From Flavobacterium aquiphilum (GTDB lineage Bacteria; Bacteroidota; Bacteroidia; Flavobacteriales; Flavobacteriaceae): a stretch of 64,000 nt of DNA. The translations under genes and the position numbers were made by a program. The DNA lies in the NCBI RefSeq assembly GCF_027111335.1, contig NZ_CP114288.1, positions 372,001 through 436,000 of the forward strand. Direction: 5' to 3'. Position 1 is the first letter of the stretch. Each line of letters opens with the position of its first letter. This document shows, piece after piece, positions 42,043 to 51,134 of this stretch. The notes beneath the pieces are model-generated. The model had not been told where the DNA came from. It saw only the letters and a list, made by a program, of their open reading frames with translations, and ran no database searches.

Positions 42043-44361
42043 ATGGCTACAAAAAAAAGTAACGCTCAAACAAAAAACATCGAAAAAGATGTTAAATACT
42101 ATGCCAGAAAATTTTGGAAAATTTACTTTTATGGATTGGGAGGAATTGCTTTATTTTTCCTGTTTGCCTCTTGGGGTTTTTTCGGATCCATGCCTTCATT
42201 TGAAGATTTGGAAAATCCGGATTCCAATCTAGCCACCGAGATCATCTCTTCTGACGGAGTTGTTCTTGGAAAATATTTCAAACAAAACCGCTCACAATTA
42301 AAATATTCTGATCTACCTAAAAACTTTGTTAATGCTCTTGTAGCTACCGAAGATGCCCGTTTTTACGAGCATTCAGGAATTGACGGAAGAGGAACTTTGA
42401 GAGCCATCGCCAGTTTGGGAACCAGTGGAGGAGCCAGTACGTTGACTCAGCAATTGGCCAAACAATTATTCCACGGTGAAGGATCTAAATTTTTACCATT
42501 TAGAATTATACAAAAAGCCAAAGAATGGATTATCGCCATTCGTTTGGAAAGACAATACACCAAAAACGAAATCATTGCGATGTACTGCAACGTATATGAT
42601 TTTGGTAACTATTCTGTTGGAGTAAGCTCCGCCGCAAAAACCTATTTCTCCAAAGAACCAAAAGATTTAACCATAGACGAATGTGCTATTTTGGTCGGTA
42701 TGTTCAAAAACTCCGGACTTTACAATCCTGTAAAAAATCCGGTTGGGGTAAAAAACCGTAGAAATGTGGTGCTTTCGCAAATGGAAAAAGCAAACCTCAT
42801 CACCGAGGACCAAAAACATCAATTGCAAAGCCTTCCTATTACATTACATTTCAAATTAGAAAGCCACAGAGAAGGAACTGCCACTTATTTTAGAGAATTC
42901 CTTCGTGATTACATGAAAAAATGGGTGGAAGAAAACAAAAAACCTGATGGTTCCGACTACGATATTTACAAAGACGGTCTTAAAATCTACACCACAATCG
43001 ATTCAAGAATGCAGGCTTATGCCGAAGAAGCTGTTGCTGCTCACATGGCCAACATGCAGGAAGAATTTTTTATTCAAAATAAAGAAAACAAAAATGCTCC
43101 TTTCATAAACATCACTGAAGCGGAAACTCAACGTATTCTTAACCAGGCCATGAAATCGTCTCATCGATGGGAAGTCTTGAAAGAACAGGACAAAAGCGAC
43201 GAAGAAATCATAAAAACTTTCCATGAAAAAACCAAAATGACGGTTTTCACTTGGAAAGGCGAACGAGACACCATAATGACACCAATGGATTCCATACGCT
43301 ATTACAAACACTTTCTACAAGCGGGCGTTATGTCGATGGAACCACAAACAGGTAATATTAAAGTTTGGGTTGGAGGTATCAACTACAAATATTTCCAATA
43401 CGACCACGTAGGACAAGGAGCAAGACAAGTAGGTTCGACCTTTAAGCCTTTTGTATATGCAACTGCGATAGAGCAATTGAACATGTCGCCTTGCGATTCC
43501 ATACTTGATGGTCCATTCATGATACGCAAAGGTCGTCACCACGTAACGGAGGATTGGGAACCTAGAAACTCCGACAACAACTACCGCGGAATGGTTACCT
43601 TAAAGCAAGCTTTGGCTTATTCGATCAATACCGTTTCGGCAAAATTAATTGACAAAGTTGGTCCAGAAGCAGTAGTTGAATTAACCCATAAACTAGGTGT
43701 GAAATCCGAAATCATCAACCAACCTTCCATCGCTTTAGGAGCCGTAGAAATTACCGTAGAGGACATGGTAGCTGCCTTCAGTACATTTGCAAATCAGGGA
43801 GTTTATACCAAACCACAGTTCTTAACCAAAATCGAGAACAAAAGCGGGGAAGTTATCTACGAACCAATACCAGAATCCCATGACGTTTTGAACAAAGACA
43901 TCGCCTTTGCCGTAATTAAATTATTGGAAGGAGTAACCGAATCTGGTTCTGGGGCAAGATTGAGAACACAAAACGGAGGAAACGGAGACAAACGCTGGAC
44001 AGGATATCCATACATGTTCAAAAACCCGATTGCAGGAAAAACAGGAACTTCACAAAACCAATCCGATGGTTGGTTCATGGGAATGGTGCCTAACCTTGTA
44101 ACAGGTGTTTGGGTAGGATGCGAGGATCGTTCAGCGCATTTCAAAAGCCTTACTTACGGACAAGGAGCAGCAATGGCCTTACCTATTTGGGGATATTTTA
44201 TGAACAAATGTTATGGCGACCCTAGCTTGACTATTTCCAAAGAAGATTTCGAAAGACCTAAAAACCTTTCTATCAAAGTGGATTGTTACGCTCCAAGAGC
44301 AGCCGTAGTTAAAGATTCTACTGCAACTCCAGAACAAGACACTGAAGAATTCTCATTATAA
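42043..44361 (+). CDS. class A penicillin-binding protein 1A
   Basis: A 772-residue bifunctional cell wall enzyme with a single membrane helix (about 28-47), a GT51 glycosyltransferase domain with catalytic Glu in ATEDARFYEHSG and the GASTLTQQLAKQLFH motif, and a transpeptidase domain with STFK, YSIN and KTGTS. All motifs are intact. It polymerises and cross-links peptidoglycan. It is the last gene of the ricT-gldH operon, an arrangement I know from other Flavobacteria. Confidence 0.95.
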   Translation: MATKKSNAQTKNIEKDVKYYARKFWKIYFYGLGGIALFFLFASWGFFGSMPSFEDLENPDSNLATEIISSDGVVLGKYFKQNRSQLKYSDLPKNFVNALVATEDARFYEHSGIDGRGTLRAIASLGTSGGASTLTQQLAKQLFHGEGSKFLPFRIIQKAKEWIIAIRLERQYTKNEIIAMYCNVYDFGNYSVGVSSAAKTYFSKEPKDLTIDECAILVGMFKNSGLYNPVKNPVGVKNRRNVVLSQMEKANLITEDQKHQLQSLPITLHFKLESHREGTATYFREFLRDYMKKWVEENKKPDGSDYDIYKDGLKIYTTIDSRMQAYAEEAVAAHMANMQEEFFIQNKENKNAPFINITEAETQRILNQAMKSSHRWEVLKEQDKSDEEIIKTFHEKTKMTVFTWKGERDTIMTPMDSIRYYKHFLQAGVMSMEPQTGNIKVWVGGINYKYFQYDHVGQGARQVGSTFKPFVYATAIEQLNMSPCDSILDGPFMIRKGRHHVTEDWEPRNSDNNYRGMVTLKQALAYSINTVSAKLIDKVGPEAVVELTHKLGVKSEIINQPSIALGAVEITVEDMVAAFSTFANQGVYTKPQFLTKIENKSGEVIYEPIPESHDVLNKDIAFAVIKLLEGVTESGSGARLRTQNGGNGDKRWTGYPYMFKNPIAGKTGTSQNQSDGWFMGMVPNLVTGVWVGCEDRSAHFKSLTYGQGAAMALPIWGYFMNKCYGDPSLTISKEDFERPKNLSIKVDCYAPRAAVVKDSTATPEQDTEEFSL

Positions 44362-44397
44362 GAACAGCAAGCCGACAGTACGTTTTTTAAAAACATT

Positions 44398-44545
44398 TAC
44401 GTCGTCAGTTCACTAACGCTCGTGTGGGCGTGCCACCATAAAAGAAAGGGACCTACTCACCAACTCGGTGATTCGGTCCCTTTCTTTTATGCTGTCGGGC
44501 TATACACGCTACAAGGTAGCTAGTTTCTATCCCTCACGCGGGCGA
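44398..44545. repeat. composite dispersed element with long terminator-like stem
   Basis: Three parts. Left: ACGTCGTCAGTTCACTAACG block. Middle: perfect 17-base arms (44437-44453 and 44475-44491) with an inner TCACC/GGTGA hairpin, probably a bidirectional terminator. Right: GCTAC-AAG-GTAGC hairpin (44508-44520) inside GGGCTATA ... TCTATCCC, which read on the other strand resembles the GGGATAGAAxC...TAGCCCGAC text of the element family at 2065. It follows the PBP gene. No open frame lies in it. Confidence 0.65.
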
Positions 44546-44701
44546 AAACAAAAAGCAAAAGGCAAACCATAAACTTTGCCCTCTAAACTTCAAAAAATGT
44601 ACTTATTTTACTAAATTTACTTTATCCATTCGTTTTTCTCAATTGCTGTTTATTTTTTGACACAATAAATAAAAATACTTCATAATAAAACCGAAATGTT
44701 C

Positions 44702-44709
44702 TACTTTTG
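44702..44709 (+). promoter_or_regulatory. -7 promoter box for the CoA-transferase operon
   Basis: TACTTTTG, full match to TAnnTTTG, 41 bases before the ATG at 44751. No convincing -33 box. Confidence 0.5.
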
Positions 44710-44750
44710 AAAATAATTACGAAATCGATATAGTTGTAAAAAGAATATTT

Positions 44751-45452
44751 ATGATTAACAAAAAAGTAAATACAGTTCAGGAAGCCCTTCAAGGAATCGA
44801 AAACGGAATGACCATCATGTTCGGTGGCTTTGGACTGTGCGGCATCCCCGAAAATTCCATTGCCGAAATGGTTCAAAAAGGAACCAAAAATCTAACCTGT
44901 ATTTCCAACAATGCCGGAGTAGATGATTTTGGGCTTGGTTTGCTTTTGCAAAAAAAACAAATCAAAAAAATGATTTCTTCCTACGTGGGTGAAAATGCCG
45001 AATTCGAACGTCAAATGCTTTCCGGTGAATTGGAAGTTGACCTCATCCCACAGGGAACTTTAGCCGAAAGATGCCGGGCTGCTCAGGCCGGAATCCCAGC
45101 TTTCTTCACACCTGCAGGCTACGGAACTGAAGTAGCAGAAGGTAAAGAAGTTCGCGAATTCAATGGTAAAATGCACATTATGGAGCACGCTTTCAAAGCT
45201 GATTTTGCTATCGTAAAAGCATGGAAAGGGGACGAAGCGGGAAATCTTATTTTTAAAGGAACTGCCAGAAACTTTAATGCTTGTATGGCTGGAGCCGGAA
45301 AAATCACCATTGCCGAGGTTGAAGAACTAGTTCCAGTTGGGACTTTAGACCCTAATCAGATTCATATTCCTGGAATTATGGTGCAGCGCATCTTCCAGGG
45401 AGAAAAATTCGAGAAAAGAATTGAACAACGAACTGTGAGACAACGTCAATAA
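44751..45452 (+). CDS. scoA: 3-oxoacid CoA-transferase subunit A
   Basis: A 233-residue alpha subunit of succinyl-CoA:3-oxoacid CoA-transferase type. It has the glycine-rich start [42 protein letters not shown] and [18 protein letters not shown] motifs. With the B subunit it moves CoA from succinyl-CoA to acetoacetate or a similar acid, feeding ketone bodies or branched acids into metabolism. The B subunit gene follows after 77 bases. Length is standard. Confidence 0.93.
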   Translation: MINKKVNTVQEALQGIENGMTIMFGGFGLCGIPENSIAEMVQKGTKNLTCISNNAGVDDFGLGLLLQKKQIKKMISSYVGENAEFERQMLSGELEVDLIPQGTLAERCRAAQAGIPAFFTPAGYGTEVAEGKEVREFNGKMHIMEHAFKADFAIVKAWKGDEAGNLIFKGTARNFNACMAGAGKITIAEVEELVPVGTLDPNQIHIPGIMVQRIFQGEKFEKRIEQRTVRQRQ

Positions 45453-45529
45453 TTAGAGAATGATTTTGAATCGTTCAATTATCAAATCACTTTAACTATG
45501 GAATTATCACATTAACTCATTAAAAAGGT

Positions 45530-46186
45530 ATGTTAACAAAAGAAGATATAGCTAAGCGAATTGCGAAAGAAGTAAAAGACCGGTATTTTGTAAACTTAGG
45601 AATCGGAATTCCCACTCTCGTTGCTAACTACGTTCGGGAGGATATTACGGTAGAATTTCAGAGTGAAAATGGAGTTCTGGGGATGGGACCTTTTCCTTTT
45701 GCAGGAGAAGAAGACGCTGATATTATTAATGCGGGAAAACAAACCATAACAACATTGCCGGGAGCCAGTTTCTTTGATTCGGCTTTCAGTTTCGGGATGA
45801 TTCGTAGTAAAAAAGTTGATTTAACAATTCTTGGCGCTATGGAAGTTTCGGAAAATGGAGATATTGCCAACTGGAAAATCCCTGGAAAAATGGTAAAGGG
45901 AATGGGCGGTGCGATGGATCTTGTTGCATCGGCCGAAAATATTATCGTGGCGATGATGCATGTCAACAAAGCCGGCGAATCCAAAATATTAAAAAAATGC
46001 ACCTTGCCGCTAACAGGCGTAGGATGCGTCAAAAAAGTAGTAACCGAATTGGCCGTTTTAGAAATTACCCCAAAAGGATTTAAACTATTGGAACGAGCAC
46101 CAGGAGTTTCTGTAGAACACATCATAGCTTCCACGGAAGCCAACCTAATCATCGAAGGCGAAATTCCTGAAATGATAATTGACTAA
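45530..46186 (+). CDS. scoB: 3-oxoacid CoA-transferase subunit B
   Basis: A 218-residue beta subunit with the catalytic Glu in the FQSENGVLGMGPFP motif and the oxyanion/CoA segments VNLGIGIPTLVANYV and GAMEVSENGDIANWKIPGK. Partner of the preceding A subunit; the pair forms the heterotetramer. A short spacer of 77 bases, containing no terminator, separates them, so they are probably cotranscribed. Confidence 0.93.
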   Translation: MLTKEDIAKRIAKEVKDRYFVNLGIGIPTLVANYVREDITVEFQSENGVLGMGPFPFAGEEDADIINAGKQTITTLPGASFFDSAFSFGMIRSKKVDLTILGAMEVSENGDIANWKIPGKMVKGMGGAMDLVASAENIIVAMMHVNKAGESKILKKCTLPLTGVGCVKKVVTELAVLEITPKGFKLLERAPGVSVEHIIASTEANLIIEGEIPEMIID

Positions 46187-46302
46187 TTATTCAATCTGAT
46201 TTATCTCCAAAACAAACCGTAGGAATTTCACTTTCTGCTTAAAAATACTCTGCTCCTATCTATTTAAAAATTAATACAATTAAACAATTCATTAACATAT
46301 AA

Positions 46303-46335
46303 TTTGTAATCTTTTTAAATTTTTATTTATATTTG
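46303..46335 (+). promoter_or_regulatory. strong Bacteroidetes promoter for the barrel protein gene
   Basis: TTTG at 46303-46306, 21-base spacer, TATATTTG at 46328-46335; 25 bases later the ATG at 46361 follows an A-rich leader, typical of well-expressed Bacteroidetes genes. Confidence 0.75.
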
Positions 46336-46360
46336 TTAGAAACAAACAAACATAGAAATT

Positions 46361-46969
46361 ATGAAAAAATTTACTTTACTACTTATCAGTTTTTTATTTT
46401 CGGCAGGTATGATGGCCCAAGATAGAGGATCAGTTATTCTTGATCTACACGGAAGTTACACTTTTTCTAACAACGTAAACTTTGATTACGGACATATCAA
46501 AATTGGAGATGGTTTTACATACGGTGGAGGATTTGAATTTTTCCCGCAAAAAAACTCTTCTGTAGAGCTTAAATATTTAAGACTTGACACTAACATGAAA
46601 ATTGATGTACCAGGTACCAACGACGATAGAAGTGGTAATGGAGCATTCAACTATATCTTAATTGGAGGTAACCATTATTTTGATAGTGGAAATAATGCAG
46701 TTCCTTATTTAGGTGGTGGTCTTGGTATGGCGATTACTGAAGGTCCATATGGTGGAAGTGACACTAACTTTGCCTGGGAAATCAAAGGAGGGGTTAAAAT
46801 CAAAACTAAATCTAGCGTTTCTGTAAGCCTTCAAGCTAATCTTATATCAACAGTTGCACCTGCCGGTACTGATACTTACTGGGGTTATTGGGGGCCAATT
46901 GCTGTACAGGATTACGCTTATTCTTATCAATTTGGCCTAGGAGCTATTATTGGATTTGATTTAAAATAA
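46361..46969 (+). CDS. outer-membrane beta-barrel protein
   Basis: A 202-residue protein with a signal peptide (1-19, ending MMAQ) and alternating strands characteristic of an eight-stranded OmpA/OmpW-like barrel (SVELKYLRLDTN, YILIGGNHYFD, PYLGGGLGMAIT), ending YQFGLGAIIGFDLK. It has no ligand motif. Strong promoter and terminator suggest an abundant, single-gene unit. Role unknown, perhaps a porin-like or structural outer-membrane protein. Confidence 0.85.
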   Translation: MKKFTLLLISFLFSAGMMAQDRGSVILDLHGSYTFSNNVNFDYGHIKIGDGFTYGGGFEFFPQKNSSVELKYLRLDTNMKIDVPGTNDDRSGNGAFNYILIGGNHYFDSGNNAVPYLGGGLGMAITEGPYGGSDTNFAWEIKGGVKIKTKSSVSVSLQANLISTVAPAGTDTYWGYWGPIAVQDYAYSYQFGLGAIIGFDLK

Positions 46970-46989
46970 AAAACAAACAACAAACATAG

Positions 46990-47017
46990 AAAAGCAACTC
47001 AATCGAGTTGCTTTTTT
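46990..47017 (+). terminator. rho-independent terminator
   Basis: AAAAGCAACTC (46990-47000), AATC loop, GAGTTGCTTTT (47005-47015) and more T. It ends the barrel protein gene. Confidence 0.85.
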
Positions 47018-47070
47018 TATTCCCAATAGTGAACAAACTACCTCATTAATCATCATTTTCACCGCAATAA

Positions 47071-47102
47071 TTTGAATGGAAACCTTAAGTATCATACTTT
47101 TG
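47071..47102 (+). promoter_or_regulatory. promoter of the LytS/LytTR pair
   Basis: TTTG at 47071-47074, 20-base spacer, TACTTTTG at 47095-47102. The ATG at 47119 lies only 16 bases after the -7 box, so the leader is very short. Confidence 0.65.
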
Positions 47103-47118
47103 AGGAATTGATTTGGAT

Positions 47119-48234
47119 ATGAAAAAAAATATTTCCTTTTATGTAATGCACATTTGCTTGTGCTTCACATTTCTATTTTTACCGTATGCATTTTCTTCAA
47201 GTGGGAGTATTTTCAATTTACCAAATTTGACCAATAACCCACATGATAGGATATACTTTTTTATCTATTTTTTGCTGCTGTTATTCTTCTATTTCAATTA
47301 TTATATTTTAATCCCAAAGATTTATTTCAAAGAAAAACAGATTCGGTATGTCGCGATTCTAGTTTTGTTTTTACTATTCTTTCTTTGGATTTCAAGGGTT
47401 TTTGACACACCTGAAACCAACTTCCTTGATTTCAGATCGCCAAAATCTTTTCCTTCACACAAAATGCATCCGCTAAAACCGGGAGAATTTAATCATCCAA
47501 ATGACCCACTCTCTCATCAAAAACCACATCATGGATTAAATGGACTAAATCATTTTGGTGGTCCGCCCACACAATACAACCATACTATTTTGGTTTATCT
47601 CATTGGTGTTATTTCAAGTTTGTTCATTGCCATAAAAACCCGCTTGCAAAAGGTGGAAGAAGATAAAATGAAATCGGAATTGTCATTTTTAAAAGCGCAG
47701 ATCAATCCGCATTTTTTATTCAATACCCTAAACAGTATTTATTCATTAGCTATAAAAAAAGATGACAAAACCGCCGATGCCGTGGTACAGTTATCTGAAC
47801 TGATGCGGTATATCATTACAGATGCCAACGATGACCTTATCGCTCTGGAAAAAGAAATCAATTACATCAACAATTATGTGCTGTTGCAAAAAACCAGATT
47901 GGGAAACACTGTAACCGTTAACTATTCTGTTGATGGAAGTCCAATTGGAAAAGCCATTACGCCCCTTATTCTAATTTCATTTATTGAAAATGCCTTTAAA
48001 CACGGAGTCAATCCAAATGAGAATTCAGAAATTTGCATCCGAATCGATATTGTTGAAGATTATTTGACTTTATTCGTTTCCAACAACAAAGTGCAATCCA
48101 TTAAATCCGACAACGGAATCGGTTTGCAAAACACTATAGAAAGACTTGCCCTTTTGTACCCCAATAATCACGTATTGTCTATTGATGACAACCAAAAAAT
48201 GTATCTGGTAAATTTAACCATAAAAGTAGGATGA
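47119..48234 (+). CDS. LytS-type sensor histidine kinase
   Basis: A 371-residue kinase; the ATG at 47119 is preferred over a TTG two codons upstream. It has four membrane helices (about 5-175) with an unusual His/Pro-rich loop between the third and fourth (HKMHPLKPGEFNHPND ...), then a His_kinase domain (LKAQINPHFLFNTLNSIYSLA, phosphoacceptor His) and a HATPase domain (LISFIENAFKHGVNP, NGIGLQNTIERL). The His-rich loop could bind metal. It is coupled to the LytTR regulator by a 4-base overlap. Confidence 0.92.
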   Translation: MKKNISFYVMHICLCFTFLFLPYAFSSSGSIFNLPNLTNNPHDRIYFFIYFLLLLFFYFNYYILIPKIYFKEKQIRYVAILVLFLLFFLWISRVFDTPETNFLDFRSPKSFPSHKMHPLKPGEFNHPNDPLSHQKPHHGLNGLNHFGGPPTQYNHTILVYLIGVISSLFIAIKTRLQKVEEDKMKSELSFLKAQINPHFLFNTLNSIYSLAIKKDDKTADAVVQLSELMRYIITDANDDLIALEKEINYINNYVLLQKTRLGNTVTVNYSVDGSPIGKAITPLILISFIENAFKHGVNPNENSEICIRIDIVEDYLTLFVSNNKVQSIKSDNGIGLQNTIERLALLYPNNHVLSIDDNQKMYLVNLTIKVG

Positions 48235-48920
48235 TAAAAGCCATAGCACTTGATGATGAACCGCCTGCTCTCGATATTTTAGAAAGCTTTTGCGCTAAAA
48301 TCGATACCGTCGATTTGCAAAAGACTTTTACAAAATCGGAGGATGCATTCAAATATTTGAAAAAATACCCAGTTGATTTGCTGTTTTTAGACATCAATAT
48401 GCCTGCTATTTCCGGACTTGATTTCTACAAAAAATTGCCAAACAAAATCATGGTTATATTCACTACTGCCTATTCTGAATATGCAGTTGAAGGATTTACC
48501 TTGAGCGCCACCGATTATCTTTTGAAGCCTTTCTCTTTTTTCCGTTTTGAACAGGCTGTGGAAAAGGCTTATGCGCAATGGAAACTGCAAAACCAAAACC
48601 CCGAACAGCAATATCTTTTTATTCGTGCCGATTATAGTTTGATAAAAATCCTACTTTCGGATATTTTATTCATCGAAGGACTGGATGATTATCTAAAAAT
48701 ACACATTCAAAATCAAAAAACAATTGTCGCCAGAATGACGATGAAAGCGCTGTTGCAAAAGCTTCCAGAAACCGAATTTATAAGGGTACATCGCTCGTTT
48801 ATTGTTGCGATTTCCAAAATAGACAAAGTCAGAAACAAAATAATTTACATAAATGAGGAGGAGATTCCGGTAAGCGCAAGCTACGAAACTACTTTTTTTG
48901 CTTTGCTTAACAAACAATAA
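48231..48920 (+). CDS. LytTR family response regulator
   Basis: A 229-residue regulator: receiver domain with Asp8-Asp9 and phosphoacceptor Asp54 (LLFLDINMP) and Lys in LLKPFSFFRFEQAV, then a LytTR DNA-binding domain (about 130-229; FIRADYSLIKILLSDILFIEGLDDYLK, FIRVHRSFIVAISKIDKV). It is the partner of the upstream LytS kinase. Targets could include the downstream exported dioxygenase gene at 49053, which is on the same strand; this is inference. Confidence 0.93.
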   Translation: MIKAIALDDEPPALDILESFCAKIDTVDLQKTFTKSEDAFKYLKKYPVDLLFLDINMPAISGLDFYKKLPNKIMVIFTTAYSEYAVEGFTLSATDYLLKPFSFFRFEQAVEKAYAQWKLQNQNPEQQYLFIRADYSLIKILLSDILFIEGLDDYLKIHIQNQKTIVARMTMKALLQKLPETEFIRVHRSFIVAISKIDKVRNKIIYINEEEIPVSASYETTFFALLNKQ

Positions 48921-49052
48921 CACAACACTTTTAGTTAAAAAAAGACATTTTTACCCTATTTACCTCTTAAATTCTTAGTATTACCTCATAAATTTTAATG
49001 CATTTATGAGTTTAAATACTTTTACAATCGTAACCTAAAAATTGTATTTAGT

Positions 49053-49814
49053 ATGGACAGAAAAGATTTTTTAAGAGGATTGGGTTTAGTGGGATTGGGG
49101 GCGTTGACCATTCCGGCAATTAAGGCCTGTAGTAGTGGCGATGACGATTCATCATCATCTTCGTCAGCATCCGACACAACCCAAGCGACAGACACGGGGG
49201 GAACTTCCTCAAGTGATACCTGTTCCGTAACCGCAACGGAGACGGAGGGACCTTTTCCGACAAAAACACCGGGATCGCTAGTTACCTCAAACATTGTCAG
49301 CGACAGAACGGGGGTGGGTTTTAAGATAAACATTTACATAAAAAACACTAAGGCCAACTGTGCCGCACTCGCAGGGGCCATTGTCGATATCTGGCACTGC
49401 GACAAGGACGGTTACTATTCGGAGTACGGAGGGACATCGATGCAGAGTGCCAATTTTACGACGGTGCATTTCCTTAGGGGAAGACAAACCACCGATGCCA
49501 ACGGATTGGTTCAATTTACCTCAATTTTTCCCGGATGGTACAGCGGAAGGGCTACGCACATACACGTTCATATATACAACGCTTCGGGCACATCGTTGTT
49601 GGTAACTCAAATCGCATTCCCTGAAGGTTCAGGAAGTGCCGTGGCTTTGGTAAACGCTTCGAGTGCAAATGGATATACCAAAGGACTTTCTGGATATACC
49701 TATAATTCCACCGACAACGTGTTTTCTGATGGCGTTTCCAATGAAATGTCGACCGTAACAGGAAGCGTTGCAGAGGGTTTTGTTTTGACGCATACAATAA
49801 ACGTAGCCAGTTAA
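49053..49814 (+). CDS. exported intradiol dioxygenase-like protein
   Basis: A 253-residue protein. The N-terminus (MDRKDFLRGLGLVGLGALTI) is Tat-like in shape but has KD rather than RR, and ends with a possible lipobox Cys26. A Ser/Asp/Thr-rich linker (30-55) follows, then an intradiol ring-cleavage dioxygenase fold: EGPFP, VDIWHCDKDGYYSEYGG, FTSIFPGWYSGRATHIHVHIY. Two Tyr and two His positions of the non-heme Fe(III) site are present. Known relatives are catechol and protocatechuate dioxygenases, but the exported, linker-bearing form is of unknown substrate. A weak -7 box (TACTTTTA) lies at 49017. Confidence 0.85.
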   Translation: MDRKDFLRGLGLVGLGALTIPAIKACSSGDDDSSSSSSASDTTQATDTGGTSSSDTCSVTATETEGPFPTKTPGSLVTSNIVSDRTGVGFKINIYIKNTKANCAALAGAIVDIWHCDKDGYYSEYGGTSMQSANFTTVHFLRGRQTTDANGLVQFTSIFPGWYSGRATHIHVHIYNASGTSLLVTQIAFPEGSGSAVALVNASSANGYTKGLSGYTYNSTDNVFSDGVSNEMSTVTGSVAEGFVLTHTINVAS

Positions 49815-49843
49815 GAATTTTGTTCAATTTTAATGTCAAAAAG

Positions 49844-50542
49844 ATGATCAAACAAACACCTGCTCAAATTTTCAAATCCGATTTAAGGGGTGTTTTTAAA
49901 TCGGATGCTTTTCAAAAGTTATCGACTTTCAATTTTGAAACCTATCAAGATTCGTCCCGAAAGCCGTTTGGTACTTTAAAAATTTTGAATGAAGTTACAT
50001 TGGCCCCTTTGCAAAAAACGTCTGTATCCATTAATGTCAATGCAGAAATCATTCTTCTGCCTCTTTTTGGCGGAATAGATTATAAAGACAATTTGGGCAA
50101 TTCCGATTTCATTAGAATCGAACAGATAAAACACCTATCAGTCGAAAAAGGAATGTCGCTTGAAATTTCCAACACTTATGATTCGGAAAATGTAAGTTAT
50201 CTGGAAATTTGGTTTTCTGCCAAAACGCACAATTTTAAAGGGACTTCCAATCGATTTGATTTTGATTTTTCTGAAAGAAACAAAATAAGGCCAATTTTCG
50301 AGCTTTCTAATACGATTGGCTCTATTGGTGTCTATGATGGAAGAAAAGAAGGTTTTTATGCCCTTAAAAGCGTTTTAAACGGTGTTTTTGTTTTTGTCAT
50401 CAGTGGAGCATTTGAAGTAGAAAACATTCTTCTTCAGGAAAAAGACGGTTTGAGCTTAAAAAGCACCGAAAATATTGAATGGGAAGCCCTTTCGGAAAAC
50501 GCCATTTTATTATTATTTGAAGTTCCAATAGAAAATTTGTAA
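49844..50542 (+). CDS. pirin family bicupin-like protein
   Basis: A 232-residue protein from the ATG at 49844. It shows the cupin strands of the pirin family in a diverged form (PFGTLKILNEVTLAP, AEIILLPLFGGIDYKDNLGNSD, GMSLEISNTYDSENVSYLEIWF) and a C-terminal cupin half (GVFVFVISGAFEVENILLQEKDGLSL). The His/Glu metal ligands of true pirins are not evident, so catalysis is doubtful. It follows the dioxygenase by 29 bases and precedes another unknown gene by 4, so the three are likely one operon. Confidence 0.72.
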   Translation: MIKQTPAQIFKSDLRGVFKSDAFQKLSTFNFETYQDSSRKPFGTLKILNEVTLAPLQKTSVSINVNAEIILLPLFGGIDYKDNLGNSDFIRIEQIKHLSVEKGMSLEISNTYDSENVSYLEIWFSAKTHNFKGTSNRFDFDFSERNKIRPIFELSNTIGSIGVYDGRKEGFYALKSVLNGVFVFVISGAFEVENILLQEKDGLSLKSTENIEWEALSENAILLLFEVPIENL

Positions 50543-50546
50543 CCCC

Positions 50547-51053
50547 ATGCATAACGCCAAAATTAGACTAGCCTATAGAATTGTGATTGACAGCAATTCA
50601 ACCTTTCTTTGGGATAAATATGTTTGGGAAGATACATTCAAAGAGTATTTAATGCAAAATCAGCAATTCAACTCAAAGGAAAATCCAAAAAACACTTTCC
50701 GGGAACTATTGACCGAAAACGAAAAAGCGGTTCAATTGCATTATTTGGTTGGTATTGCCGCAAATGGCTATGTAGAACAACTTAAGGAAAACTTCCATAG
50801 GGTTACTGATGTGCTGGGAAATAATTATTTTCCGTTTGTAAACTATCAGTTGGACATTATCAATACTGACATTACAGACCAATCAAAACACAAAATAGGG
50901 ATTACTTTCTTCTCTCCCATTTTAACATTAATCGATATTATCGAGGGCAATTATTTGGTTTCAAAAAACAATGATGAAAATAATGGATTCGAAACTTTGA
51001 TGTTCCCCATTCAGCCTCGTTTATCGATATGTAATTACCATAAAACCACTTAG
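50547..51053 (+). CDS. protein of unknown function in the dioxygenase operon
   Basis: A 168-residue soluble protein without signal peptide or membrane helix. Mixed composition with aromatic residues (STFLWDKYVWEDTFKEYL) and a region rich in hydrophobic beta strands (NNYFPFVNYQLDIIN, KIGITFFSPILTLIDI). I do not recognise a family. It starts 4 bases after the pirin-like gene and is closed by a terminator at 51075, so it is the last gene of that operon. Confidence 0.7.
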   Translation: MHNAKIRLAYRIVIDSNSTFLWDKYVWEDTFKEYLMQNQQFNSKENPKNTFRELLTENEKAVQLHYLVGIAANGYVEQLKENFHRVTDVLGNNYFPFVNYQLDIINTDITDQSKHKIGITFFSPILTLIDIIEGNYLVSKNNDENNGFETLMFPIQPRLSICNYHKTT

Positions 51054-51074
51054 CCAAAATATATTTAAAAAAAG

Positions 51075-51102
51075 GACTGTCCAAAAGGACAGTCTCTCTC
51101 TA
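51075..51102 (+). terminator. rho-independent terminator
   Basis: GACTGTCC (51075-51082), AAAA loop, GGACAGTC (51087-51094), then TCTCTCT. The upstream side is A-rich, so it may also serve the convergent gene. Confidence 0.8.
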
Positions 51103-51134
51103 AAATTAAGATTAAAAAAGAATTAAAAAGCGAA

